Origin: Candidatus Bathyarchaeota archaeon
GTDB lineage: Archaea > Thermoproteota > Bathyarchaeia > TCS64
Length of the DNA stretch: 64,000 nucleotides
Direction of reading: 5' to 3'
NCBI GenBank assembly: GCA_002726865.1
Contig: PBSW01000031.1
Coordinates: 1-64,000, forward strand
Numbering within the stretch: the stretch's first letter is position 1; each line of letters begins with the position of its first letter. Below are positions 1 through 7,843 of the stretch, one piece after another. Both the position numbers and the translations under genes were made by a program. The notes below the pieces were generated by a model, which saw nothing but the letters and a program-made list of their open reading frames with translations, made no database searches and was not told the DNA's origin.

Positions 1-543
1 GTTCCCGAGAACAACGTTTAGTTGGTTGTCGGCACCAGCAGTGAACACAGGGTCTTCGGCCTCTGCACTCATCCTATAACTAAGCCTAGAAACACTGTCG
101 ACCACAATTCCTATCTGGATAGTAGACGACTCCAGCATCTCGACCCCGTACTTGACTTTTTGCATATACGTGGCTTGGAGGGTGAGGCTGTAAGCACCGA
201 TTGGCGTGTCCTGGTCGACGTATACCTGGGTGACAAAGGACTTCAAAGCACCGCCCTTTATCTTGTTGTAGACTTTGTGGTAGTCCTCCAATAGTGATAC
301 CCCTGGCGTGGTTGACGGGACAGAGATAGAGATCTTAGCCTCATAGATATCCCATGTGCCCATGTTGGTCAGGTTAAACTTGATCTCACTCACTTCTCCT
401 GCGGTGAGATAGACGTCGTCAGTTGATATCCGGAGGACGGGCAGGTAGTCAGGTGCCTCGACCATTATGATCTGGAAGGCCATCGCTATTGCGATAACCA
501 TTATCAATATTGATGCTTTTTCACGTTTTAGAATTCTCACCAT
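1..543 (-). CDS. Exported/membrane-anchored ABC-system accessory protein, 3' end outside window
   Basis: An open frame of 181 codons runs off the left edge. ATG at 543 overlaps the stop of the upstream ABC ATPase gene, so the two are translationally coupled. The N-terminus is a short basic stretch (MVRILKREK) followed by a hydrophobic helix of about 18 residues, like a signal anchor. The rest is beta-rich, with text such as YLTAGEVSEIKFNLTNMG typical of the NEW3/COG1361-type extracellular Ig-like domains that accompany archaeal LolD/MacB-type exporters. The order PadR regulator, ATPase, extracellular domain protein suggests a permease gene further left. The substrate is unknown. Confidence 0.6.
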   Translation of the reverse strand, partial: MVRILKREKASILIMVIAIAMAFQIIMVEAPDYLPVLRISTDDVYLTAGEVSEIKFNLTNMGTWDIYEAKISISVPSTTPGVSLLEDYHKVYNKIKGGALKSFVTQVYVDQDTPIGAYSLTLQATYMQKVKYGVEMLESSTIQIGIVVDSVSRLSYRMSAEAEDPVFTAGADNQLNVVLGN

Positions 544-1229
544 AGCTGTTTCTCTCCAATGATTTCTCCATCTTGGATCTGAACTAGGCGCTGCGCCATC
601 TTGGCAACGTTAGGGTCGTGGGTGATCAGGATGAACGTCTTCCCCTGTTCCTTATTAAAAGACAGGAGCAGCTCCATTACCTCAAAGCCCGTCTTCGAGT
701 CGAGGTTCCCAGTTACCTCGTCGCAAAGCAATACCGAGGGATCATTTACGAGAGCCCTCGCGATTGCGACCCTCTGCTGCTCCCCGCCGCTCAGCTCAGA
801 TGGCTTGTGGTCCATTCTCTCCCCGAGGCCCACGAGCGTGAGTAGATTCCGGGCCTTATCACGCCTCTCCTTGTAGGGGAGCCCTGCAATTGCCATGGGA
901 AGCTCGACGTTGCTCAGGGCGTTGAGGCGTTGGATTAGGTTAAAGAACTGGAACACGAACCCTATTTCCTTATTCCTGAGATCCGCGAGCTCATTGTCAT
1001 TAAAGGTGGAAAGGTCTGTTCCCTGGATGAAGACTTTCCCGGCCGACGGTTTATCGAGGGCCCCCAGCATGTTGAGAAGGGTCGACTTGCCGCTGCCGGA
1101 TGGCCCCATTATGGCCATGAACTCTCCCTCAATGACTTTAAGGTCGATGCCCTTTAGAACCCTAAGGATCCCATCAGCCTGGGGAAACTCCTTTATGAGT
1201 CCCACGGTCTCCATGATTACGGACATCAT
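537..1229 (-). CDS. ABC transporter ATP-binding protein, LolD/MacB type
   Basis: A 230-residue stand-alone nucleotide-binding subunit that powers an exporter or extracytoplasmic mechanotransmission system. Visible motifs are Walker A GPSGSGKST (residues 42-50), Q-loop Gln94, signature LSGGEQQ (146-152), Walker B ending DE (170-171) and H-loop His204. The D-loop region reads DEVTGNLD where the family usually has DEPTGNLD, a minor variant that should not abolish activity. The gene overlaps the upstream PadR gene by 4 bases and the downstream membrane-anchored gene by 7, so all three form one operon. The substrate cannot be told from sequence. Confidence 0.9.
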   Translation of the reverse strand: MMSVIMETVGLIKEFPQADGILRVLKGIDLKVIEGEFMAIMGPSGSGKSTLLNMLGALDKPSAGKVFIQGTDLSTFNDNELADLRNKEIGFVFQFFNLIQRLNALSNVELPMAIAGLPYKERRDKARNLLTLVGLGERMDHKPSELSGGEQQRVAIARALVNDPSVLLCDEVTGNLDSKTGFEVMELLLSFNKEQGKTFILITHDPNVAKMAQRLVQIQDGEIIGEKQLW

Positions 1230-1765
1230 ATCTCCTCCCTGATCTTCTGCCGCACACTCTTAATTTTCTCGAGGCGGGCCTCCATTATAGACTTGGATTC
1301 GTCTAGAAATTCAATAAGAGCATCCTTGTCCATGGAATCATTGAGGAGGAGCATCTGGGTGGAGTAAAACTCAATATTGTCCTCGCTGAGCTTCCTAAAG
1401 ATCCCGAGAACTTTGGTCGTAATATTTGGAGGCATGAGCTTGAACATGGCCTTAAAGTACCTGTTGGTAAACTTGCTCCGGAGCTCGATCCGCTCGCTAA
1501 AGCTGCTGAGGAGCAACTCCCCACTGGGAGTCAAAGTATAAAACTCCGTTTCATCTATCATGGAGGTCTCTACAAATCCTCTGGATTCAAGGCTCCTTAA
1601 GGCGGGGTAGAAGCTCCCCGTTTTGACGTCCCAAACTCCATGGAACTCCGCTCTTAGGAAGGTGAGCATCTCATAGCCATATTTTGGACCTTTATTCAGT
1701 TGTAGGAGTAGGAGGAACTGTAGGGGGCTTACAGCCCCAGAGGCTAGGGGTCCAATCCTCAACAT
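1226..1765 (-). CDS. PadR-family transcriptional regulator
   Basis: The N-terminal winged helix carries the PadR hallmark, with YGYEM, a tryptophan before VKTGSFYPAL, and RSLESRGFVE in the wing. The C-terminal half is helical and probably the dimerisation/effector part. I place the start at ATG 1765. A TTG at 1777 would add four residues, but it lies closer to the inverted repeat at 1783-1796. PadR proteins usually repress their own promoter and an adjacent exporter operon until a ligand binds; the 4-base overlap with the ABC ATPase gene fits that arrangement. The effector is unknown. Confidence 0.88.
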   Translation of the reverse strand: MLRIGPLASGAVSPLQFLLLLQLNKGPKYGYEMLTFLRAEFHGVWDVKTGSFYPALRSLESRGFVETSMIDETEFYTLTPSGELLLSSFSERIELRSKFTNRYFKAMFKLMPPNITTKVLGIFRKLSEDNIEFYSTQMLLLNDSMDKDALIEFLDESKSIMEARLEKIKSVRQKIREEI

Positions 1766-1782
1766 AGTAGATATCAACCTAG

Positions 1783-1796
1783 TAGGTATCTACCTA
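1783..1796. promoter_or_regulatory. Inverted repeat, candidate PadR operator
   Basis: TAGGTA-TC-TACCTA is a perfect 6+6 inverted repeat 17 bases upstream of the padR ATG. A related half-site-like sequence (tagtagatatcaaccta) follows at 1765-1781. It sits where transcription should start, about 20 bases downstream of a T/A-rich element, a classic position for autorepression. Assignment to PadR is inference from position. Confidence 0.5.
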
Positions 1797-1807
1797 GCAA
1801 GGGGGTC

Positions 1808-1817
1808 ATTATAAAAA
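1808..1817 (-). promoter_or_regulatory. Candidate TATA element for the padR-ABC operon
   Basis: Read on the minus strand this is TTTTTATAAT, the only strong A/T box upstream of padR. It is spaced so that a start about 25 bases downstream falls inside the inverted repeat at 1783-1796. Position and composition only. Confidence 0.4.
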
Positions 1818-1994
1818 CATTATGAACTTGGCATTGGACATCTCTAGGTATTTCTTTACGCCTGTAATAACCAGGGAATTGTGCATGTTGGTGATTGGGA
1901 CCTGATTCGTCCTTTACCGTCCTGTATTAGGTGCTATTGAGGCCCTCGCAACCTAACAAATCATCGCTGTTGAGAGCCGTGTGCCCTTCTAAAA

Positions 1995-2135
1995 TCATGG
2001 ATCGAAGATCACAACGCAGACCTCGTCACCCTCACGCATTCTCGTCACCACGTGAGGGTACTGCTTGATACCGCTACCCTTGATCTTAGTCTCGAAAAGG
2101 TTATCGATCTGAAAAACACCCGGGAGGTTGTCCAT
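1995..2135 (-). CDS. Small hypothetical protein (46 aa) or gene remnant
   Basis: A 46-codon frame from ATG 2135 to TGA 1995 within the 500-base gap between padR and cofE. The predicted protein has balanced, coding-like composition: an N-terminal LPGVFQIDNLFETKIKG part, then a central GSGIKQYPHVV, ending in a hydrophobic strand EVCVVIFDP. It has no membrane segment or cysteine motif. It could be a genuine small protein or the last surviving piece of a larger gene; an in-frame stop lies five codons upstream of the ATG. I do not recognise the family. The rest of the gap (1818-1994 and 2136-2294) shows nothing else. Confidence 0.35.
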   Translation of the reverse strand: MDNLPGVFQIDNLFETKIKGSGIKQYPHVVTRMREGDEVCVVIFDP

Positions 2136-2294
2136 CTTGATGATGAATTAAGTCAAATGCGAATGAATAGACGTTCAACATGATTAAAATCCTTTGCGCA
2201 AAGTCTTTCTCTCATTGTAAGATCCCAGTCTAATGGCATTTTCTAACCGGCTCCCTTTTAACAGATTGAAGTTTGGTTGTCACATGAGATTTTC

Positions 2295-3050
2295 ATGGGT
2301 ATTGAGATTATTGGCGTCAAGGGCTTACCTATAATCAGGGAGGGAGATGACCTTGCAGCCCTCATCCTGGAGGATTTGAAGACCCAAGGGAACCCCCTCT
2401 GGAGCATGGATATTGTAGTCCTGTCCCACATTATCGTCTCCAGGGCGGAGGGGAGGACCGTGAACCTAGGCTCCGTCGAACCCTCGGAAATAGCTGTCCG
2501 ATATGCAGAATTCACACAGAAGGACCCTCGGCTCGTGGAAGTCGTCTTAGACAACTCTAGGTCGATACGGAGGATGGCCCCGGGAATCCTAATTACCGAG
2601 ACCTGGCAGGGGTTCGTCTGCGCCAACTCCGGTGTTGACAAGTCTAACGTCCCAGGGGAGGATGTGGTGGCCCTCCTCCCGGAGGACCCTGATGCATCTG
2701 CCCGGGCGTTCCGCCACCGGATCAAAGAGCTGGCGGGAGTTGACATTGCGGTGATCGTCTGCGATACCCATGGAAGGGGACACAGAGACGGCGAGGTGAA
2801 CGTGGCAGTAGGGGCCTCAGGTTTAAGCGTCATTCGGGATAGGCGGGGAGAGTACGACCTCTTTGGGTATGAGCTTAAAGTGAAACGGACAGCGGTAGCG
2901 GATGAACTCGCGGGGGCCGCTGAGCTGATCATGGGTCAGGCGGATGAGGGAATCCCCGCAGCAGTAATTAGGGGATATCCGTACGAGCCCACTGAATCTT
3001 CGTCAGCGTTAGAACTTGTTCGGCTCAGGGAGATGGATCTTTTCCTCTGA
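2295..3050 (+). CDS. cofE: Coenzyme F420-0:L-glutamate ligase
   Basis: A 251-residue enzyme that adds gamma-linked glutamates to F420-0 using GTP and divalent metal, in F420 synthesis. Family marks are VSRAEGRTVNL near residue 46, ETWQGFVCANSGVDKSNV near 95 (the metal/nucleotide-binding core) and DTHGR near 155 (usually DTFGR). The start is ATG 2295, giving the typical MGIEIIGVKGLP opening; a TTG 18 bases earlier is not needed. It stands alone: neighbours belong to other processes. Its presence implies an F420-using metabolism, which fits the Hdr genes further on. Confidence 0.93.
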   Translation: MGIEIIGVKGLPIIREGDDLAALILEDLKTQGNPLWSMDIVVLSHIIVSRAEGRTVNLGSVEPSEIAVRYAEFTQKDPRLVEVVLDNSRSIRRMAPGILITETWQGFVCANSGVDKSNVPGEDVVALLPEDPDASARAFRHRIKELAGVDIAVIVCDTHGRGHRDGEVNVAVGASGLSVIRDRRGEYDLFGYELKVKRTAVADELAGAAELIMGQADEGIPAAVIRGYPYEPTESSSALELVRLREMDLFL

Positions 3051-3197
3051 GAGCAGTCATCGATATCGAACAGAGAGGATAAGAGATTTTTAATTCAGAG
3101 TAGGTAATAAACACATCAATTGGATTTTCTCTGATTTCCGGGCGTTATTTCTGCGATTCATTAATCATATCAGTTCCTCTCGATAAACAAAGTATTA

Positions 3198-3977
3198 CTA
3201 AAAGAAGGACGGGAGGACAGCGAGGATCGCAATTAAACCAAAGAGAATACAGAGCTTCCAAAACCGGGTTCTCTGAGCCAGCTTGATGAGAATATCAATC
3301 GACACGAGAGCAGATATGAAAGCCGCTGAAATAGCCACAAGGATGCCCCTATCAAGAGGGGGCACCCCCTTAACGACTGCTAGCCCCGTTGCGGCCGCAA
3401 ATACAGCTGGAATACTCATCAAGAAGGAAAGGCGGAATGCCTCCTTACCTGGAAACCCTTTAATCAGGAGGGCCGTAGTGGTCACCCCTGAGCGAGACAG
3501 TCCAGGGATAACTGCCAGACCCTGAATAATACCCAAGATAAGACCGTTTTTAAGCCTGAGGCCATTCGGGAGGGGTATACTGAGGGTTCCCCTATCCTTC
3601 TGAATCCACGCGGTCAAGAGGAGCGCCACACCAGTCAATGCAAGCAATGCCTCCCCGTAAAGGCTGGTTAGCTCTACGAATATAAAAAGTGGAAAACCAA
3701 CGAGCCCAGTCAACAATGTCGCTACAACTAAGAACTGGAAGAGCCTTCGATCATCCTCAGATCCCCGCTTGATTATTCGGATAACCTCTCGCCGAAAATA
3801 TACCAGTGCAGCGAGCCCCGTACCTAGGTGGAGATAAACCGAGAAGTTCAGGGCATAACTTGGCTCGAGTCTTAGTAGAGTAATAGCCAGAAGGACGAGG
3901 TTCCCCTGGCTTGAGACGGGGAGCCACTCCAGAATGCCCTGGAGAAGCCCCAAGACTAGAGCATTGATTAGGTCCAC
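3198..3977 (-). CDS. uppP: Undecaprenyl-diphosphatase-like membrane phosphatase (BacA/UppP family)
   Basis: A 259-residue polytopic protein with about eight hydrophobic helices. Both family signatures are present: QGILEWLPVSSQGN near the N-terminus and PGLSRSGVTTTALL near residue 160. The family dephosphorylates polyprenyl diphosphate carriers; in archaea the natural substrate is probably a dolichyl-type carrier for glycosylation. The bacterial catalytic region ends SSxGH, whereas here the histidine is replaced by Asn (SSQGN), so bacterial-type catalysis should not be assumed. Start is GTG 3977. Confidence 0.85.
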   Translation of the reverse strand: MDLINALVLGLLQGILEWLPVSSQGNLVLLAITLLRLEPSYALNFSVYLHLGTGLAALVYFRREVIRIIKRGSEDDRRLFQFLVVATLLTGLVGFPLFIFVELTSLYGEALLALTGVALLLTAWIQKDRGTLSIPLPNGLRLKNGLILGIIQGLAVIPGLSRSGVTTTALLIKGFPGKEAFRLSFLMSIPAVFAAATGLAVVKGVPPLDRGILVAISAAFISALVSIDILIKLAQRTRFWKLCILFGLIAILAVLPSFF

Positions 3978-4104
3978 AAAACATCTGTAGAGCCCCTCCT
4001 GTTAAAACTGCATCGGGGCTACTTTCACCCGCCTCTCCCCTCTACCGGAAGCTACGTTCTTCTTATATGAGGCGGAACTGACTCTGCGCCTGAGGAGAAT
4101 TAGA

Positions 4105-5058
4105 TTGACCGAGATACTTGAGTCAGGAATGTTGAAGGGCGTGGCCAGCACGACGGTGAAAAAGCTTCTGAAAGCTGGGTTCACCACTGTACAGGCTGTG
4201 GCGGTCACACCAGCAAGGGAGATCGCTGATCTGGCGGGGATGGGGAGTGACACAGCCGTTAAGGTCTGTCGCCTGGCTCGGATGCACATAGACCCTGGCT
4301 TCGTCCCGGCGATCGAGGTTCTGGAGATGCGCAAACACATGATAAAGTGCACCACAGGTTCTGAGGAGCTCGATAGGATTCTAGGCGGAGGTATTGAGAC
4401 CGGAGCTATCACCGAACTCATCGGGGAGTTTGGTTCGGGGAAGACCCAGATCTGCTTCACCCTCGCGGTTACTGCTCAACAGCTTATTACGGAGGGGGGT
4501 TTCGAGGGCAATGTATGTGTCATAGACACCGAGGGCACTTTCATGCCGGAAAGAATAATGCAAGTCGCCGAGGAAAGAGGATTAGATGCTACCAAGACTC
4601 TGGAGGGGATCCTCATTGCCAGAGCATATAACAGCGAGCATCAGATCATCCTCATTAACAGCCTTCCGGAGCTCGTGGAAAAGAGTGGCATCAAACTGGT
4701 CATTATGGACAGCATGATCGGCCACTTTAGGGGAGAGTACATCGGAAGAGGCACCCTTGCAGAGCGTCAACAGAAGCTGGGCAGCTGCCTCAGCAAGCTC
4801 CTCAGGGTTGCAGAGGCCTTCAACGTCTCTGTAGTCCTCACCAATCAGGTGTTGTCCACCCCTGACACCATGTATGGAGATCCCAACAAGCCGACAGGGG
4901 GTCACGTCATGGCTCATGCCTGCACCCACAGAGTTTTCCTCAGGAAAGGGCGCAAAAACACCAGACTTGCTAGGGTCATCGACTCCCCTAGTCTCCCAGA
5001 GGAGAAGATCAGGTTTGCAATCACCGCAGCCGGGGTCGTGGACTCGGATGACGACTAG
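4105..5058 (+). CDS. radA: DNA repair and recombination protein RadA
   Basis: Archaeal RecA/Rad51-family recombinase of 317 residues that forms filaments on single-stranded DNA and exchanges strands. The N-terminal helix-hairpin-helix domain spans about residues 5-60, followed by the linker and the ATPase core. Walker A is GEFGSGKTQ at 107-115 and a Walker B strand (IKLVIMDS) lies in the core. Start is TTG 4105, chosen because a GAGGAG ribosome-binding site lies seven bases upstream and the downstream text matches family N-termini. Single gene, transcribed divergently from uppP. Confidence 0.96.
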   Translation: MTEILESGMLKGVASTTVKKLLKAGFTTVQAVAVTPAREIADLAGMGSDTAVKVCRLARMHIDPGFVPAIEVLEMRKHMIKCTTGSEELDRILGGGIETGAITELIGEFGSGKTQICFTLAVTAQQLITEGGFEGNVCVIDTEGTFMPERIMQVAEERGLDATKTLEGILIARAYNSEHQIILINSLPELVEKSGIKLVIMDSMIGHFRGEYIGRGTLAERQQKLGSCLSKLLRVAEAFNVSVVLTNQVLSTPDTMYGDPNKPTGGHVMAHACTHRVFLRKGRKNTRLARVIDSPSLPEEKIRFAITAAGVVDSDDD

Positions 5059-5139
5059 CGGCATTATTTAGTTTTAGGGATTTATTGAGACTTTTCGTTC
5101 TAACGGATCTGTAAAAAAGATTCAAAAAACCTGCAAATA

Positions 5140-5841
5140 CTACATATAGTTTACTATGTCTTCTTCGGGGAGTCTCTTTAGAGTCTTGGTCTCTGTAGGA
5201 ATGACTGCTACCTTGACGCTCGCCGCTTGGAGCTCCCCGCCAGAGGCAACATTTACCACCTCAATAGCAAGCTTTATGGCATCATCAAGAGAGAGGCCAT
5301 CTAAGTATTTTTCGTCCAAAAGTTGGTTCGCTTCATCCGCGCTCCGCCCAAGAGCCCGAGCTTTGTAACCCCTATAGGAGCCGCTAGGGTCCGTAGTGAG
5401 AAGGGCAGGGCCGTTTACGTCGACACCAGCAATGATCATGCTAACCCCAAAAGGCCTGATCCCCCCGTGTTGGGTATAAACCTGAATCCTCCCGCTCAGG
5501 TTCCCCACGAGCCCCTCGACATCAGGTGCCTCATCATAAAGAAGCCTGTTGCTCTGGCAGTAGACGCGGCCCTGATCCAGGAGGACCCTGGCATCACTGC
5601 TAAGGCCTGCAATTGCCGCTCCGATATGGTTGTCAAACTGAAAAATCTTCCTGAAAAAAGTGGCGTCTTCGAGGGGGCTGTCGACGGCCTCGTTTGCAGC
5701 AAGGACCACACCAAAGGGGGAGTAGATGCCCACAATGGGGGCACCTCGTTTCACGAGCTCCAAAGCATACTCAACCTGGTATAACCGGCCCTCAGGAGAA
5801 AATATGGTGATGGCAGCATCGTATTGGTTAGAACGCATCAT
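5140..5841 (-). CDS. psmA: Proteasome subunit alpha (divergent N-terminal gate)
   Basis: A 233-residue alpha subunit of the 20S proteasome, forming the outer rings and the gated entry pore. FSPEGRLYQVEYA near residue 14 is the alpha signature, and YTQHGGIRPFGVSMI (about 130-145) and DPSGSYRGYKA also match. The lysine equivalent to Thermoplasma Lys66, which binds HbYX tails of activators, appears conserved in FFRKIFQFD. The conserved N-terminal YDR gate motif reads YDA here, so its arginine is missing. No beta subunit gene lies nearby. This could be a second, specialised alpha paralogue. Confidence 0.93.
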   Translation of the reverse strand: MMRSNQYDAAITIFSPEGRLYQVEYALELVKRGAPIVGIYSPFGVVLAANEAVDSPLEDATFFRKIFQFDNHIGAAIAGLSSDARVLLDQGRVYCQSNRLLYDEAPDVEGLVGNLSGRIQVYTQHGGIRPFGVSMIIAGVDVNGPALLTTDPSGSYRGYKARALGRSADEANQLLDEKYLDGLSLDDAIKLAIEVVNVASGGELQAASVKVAVIPTETKTLKRLPEEDIVNYM

Positions 5842-5888
5842 AGACGATCATCTCAGATTAATAACTTCGATAATGAATGGGGATGAAA

Positions 5889-5896
5889 TATATAAA
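5889..5896 (+). promoter_or_regulatory. TATA box for the DUF4438 pair
   Basis: TATATAAA lies 66 bases upstream of the first DUF4438 ATG in the divergent gap with psmA. A start about 25 bases downstream would leave a leader of roughly 40-50 bases. Confidence 0.45.
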
Positions 5897-5962
5897 CGTC
5901 TTTGAAAAAAGTCGGACAACAGTCAAATAGGATCTACGGGCTAAAACAAGTGTTGAGAACAG

Positions 5963-6844
5963 ATGGTGAAAATCAATGAAGGAAGCCTCCTCGAGGTGGC
6001 CCTAGTGGGAAAGATCACCCACCCAGCAGTTGAGGGGGCCTATATGACGGGATGGGACGGGACCCCCCAAGTAGGCCTTGGCCGGGGAGGCATAGTCTAC
6101 AATGTCAAGGTGGGCGACCCCTGCTTCGGCTGGGCATGGGGAGAAAAGGTAGAGCCAGGGGCATCTGCAGATGGGATCGGCAACGAGCGGGAGAAAGGCT
6201 CCTTTCGGAACCTCTCCAACGTTGGCAACAAGGTTAAGATAATAAAGGGAGAAGCAAAGGGTGATAAAGGGATAGTCGTCGGCAAGGTAGGCTATCTCCC
6301 TGGGGGAGCCCACCACGTCCTTATCAGCTTCAGCGAGAAGACTCTTCAGAACCTCGCCATAGAGGATAAGATTCAGATCCGGGCCAGAGGCATGGGCTTG
6401 CAGCTCACGGAGTATCCTAACGTGAGGGCAGTGAGTACATCCCCCAAGCTGCTAAATGCATGGGGGATTGAAGAGAGAAACGGGAAGCTCTGCGTGCCTG
6501 TGACTAAGGTTATCCCACCAGAGTACGTGGGGCAGGGCTCTGGGGGTTCGCCAACGGAGAGCCGGAACTGGGACGTCATGACCCAATCGCCTGATGCAGT
6601 CAAGCATCTCAGGGACCTGAAGCTGGGGGACCTCGTCTATCTTAAGGACATCCTCACTGCCTGGGGCCGGGGCTACTTTGGTGGGGCAGCCACTATTGGC
6701 GTCGTATCGTGTGGCGCCAGCAACTCCATGGGTCAGGGCATAGGGGTCACGGCCCTCCTAACAGGCAAGGGCGGAGAGCTCCAGCCAAAGATTGATCAAT
6801 GGGCGAATCTTACGAAATACCTGAACCTAGGGGGAAACGTATGA
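5963..6844 (+). CDS. DUF4438 family protein, copy 1
   Basis: A 293-residue soluble protein of the uncharacterised DUF4438 family. Recognisable stretches are GRGGIVYNVKVGDPCFGWAWG near residue 45-65, IGNEREKGSFRNLSNVGN, and GRGYFGGAATIGVVSCGAS near 245. It is rich in glycine turns and beta structure and has no signal peptide or membrane helix. ATG 5963. Its stop overlaps the start of a second, clearly homologous gene by four bases (ATGA), so the pair is probably co-translated and may form a heteromer. Biochemical function is not known. Confidence 0.8.
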   Translation: MVKINEGSLLEVALVGKITHPAVEGAYMTGWDGTPQVGLGRGGIVYNVKVGDPCFGWAWGEKVEPGASADGIGNEREKGSFRNLSNVGNKVKIIKGEAKGDKGIVVGKVGYLPGGAHHVLISFSEKTLQNLAIEDKIQIRARGMGLQLTEYPNVRAVSTSPKLLNAWGIEERNGKLCVPVTKVIPPEYVGQGSGGSPTESRNWDVMTQSPDAVKHLRDLKLGDLVYLKDILTAWGRGYFGGAATIGVVSCGASNSMGQGIGVTALLTGKGGELQPKIDQWANLTKYLNLGGNV

Positions 6845-7725
6845 TGATCCTAACAAATTGCGATAGACTCATCAAGGTCGCCGTCCAGGGGGAGATCGTC
6901 TCCCCAGTAAGCATTGGCTACAGGGCTCAGTGGGATGGTCAGCCAAAGCTTTCCGTTGGAATGGGAGGCATCAAATACAACCTCAGGGTGGGGGACCCTG
7001 CTTTTGGATGGGCCTCAGGGGACCACGTGGAGCCCGGAGTCACCATCCGGGGAAAGGATAAGCCAATTCCCAGCGACTGCGCCCTAGCCCACTTCGCGTG
7101 TATCGGGAATGAGGCGAAAGTGGTGACCAGTGAAGAGGGGAAAGGGGTCAGGGGGGTCTTCACGGGGCGCCACGCTGGCTCAGATGATATGGTCTGGTTC
7201 AGCGAAGATGACATCGAGAAGCTGGCCATAGGTGATAAGGTCCAAATTAAGGCCTACGGCGTGGGGCTTAAAATCGAAGGATACGACGACGTAAGGGTAA
7301 ACAAGTGCAGCCCAAGGCTCCTACAGTCAATGGATATCGGGGAGGTCAACGGAAAGCTGGTCGCTCCAGTCGTGAAGGAGATCCCAGGATACCTCATGGG
7401 CTCTGGCGTCGGGTTCTCTCGGAACACCGAGCCCGTGGACTACGATATCCAGACCAACGATCCCAATGCTATAAAAAAGTACGGCCTTGAGTCTCTGAGA
7501 CTTGGGGATATCGTCGCCCTCAAGGACCAACTCTGTATCAACGGAAGGGGTTATTACAAAGGCGCCATCACAATCGGAGTTATCATCCACGGAGCCAGTG
7601 ACTACGCCGGTCACGGCCCCGGAGTCAATCCTCTTCTCAGCACCAAGGAAGGGCGCCTAGTTACGAAGCTAGCTCCTGACGCTAATACCGCCCTATATCT
7701 GGGGCTCAGGAAGAGCCTCACCTAA
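6841..7725 (+). CDS. DUF4438 family protein, copy 2 (tandem paralogue)
   Basis: A 294-residue paralogue of the preceding protein. It shares MGGIKYNLRVGDPAFGWASG near residue 40-60, the NEAKVVTSEEGKGVRGVFTG strand, an acidic DDIEKLAIGDKVQIKAYGVG segment, and GRGYYKGAITIGVIIHGAS near the C-terminus. Start is ATG 6841, inside the stop of copy 1. The two copies are diverged in the middle but keep the same length and order of conserved blocks, which suggests an old duplication kept for two distinct subunits. Function unknown. Confidence 0.8.
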   Translation: MMILTNCDRLIKVAVQGEIVSPVSIGYRAQWDGQPKLSVGMGGIKYNLRVGDPAFGWASGDHVEPGVTIRGKDKPIPSDCALAHFACIGNEAKVVTSEEGKGVRGVFTGRHAGSDDMVWFSEDDIEKLAIGDKVQIKAYGVGLKIEGYDDVRVNKCSPRLLQSMDIGEVNGKLVAPVVKEIPGYLMGSGVGFSRNTEPVDYDIQTNDPNAIKKYGLESLRLGDIVALKDQLCINGRGYYKGAITIGVIIHGASDYAGHGPGVNPLLSTKEGRLVTKLAPDANTALYLGLRKSLT

Positions 7726-7843
7726 GAACTCTACGTACCCGCAGAGATGGAATAGGAGATAGAAGGCTGATTTCCCAGTTTCGTATCAGCTAGATTAATC
7801 CCTGCATCATGAAAACAAGGAATATATGCAATTTTATTAGGAG

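Noticed and set aside
22..294. Plus-strand 90-codon frame at the left edge
   Set aside because: It is the shadow of the minus-strand exported protein, whose composition, signal anchor and coupling to the ABC gene are far better.
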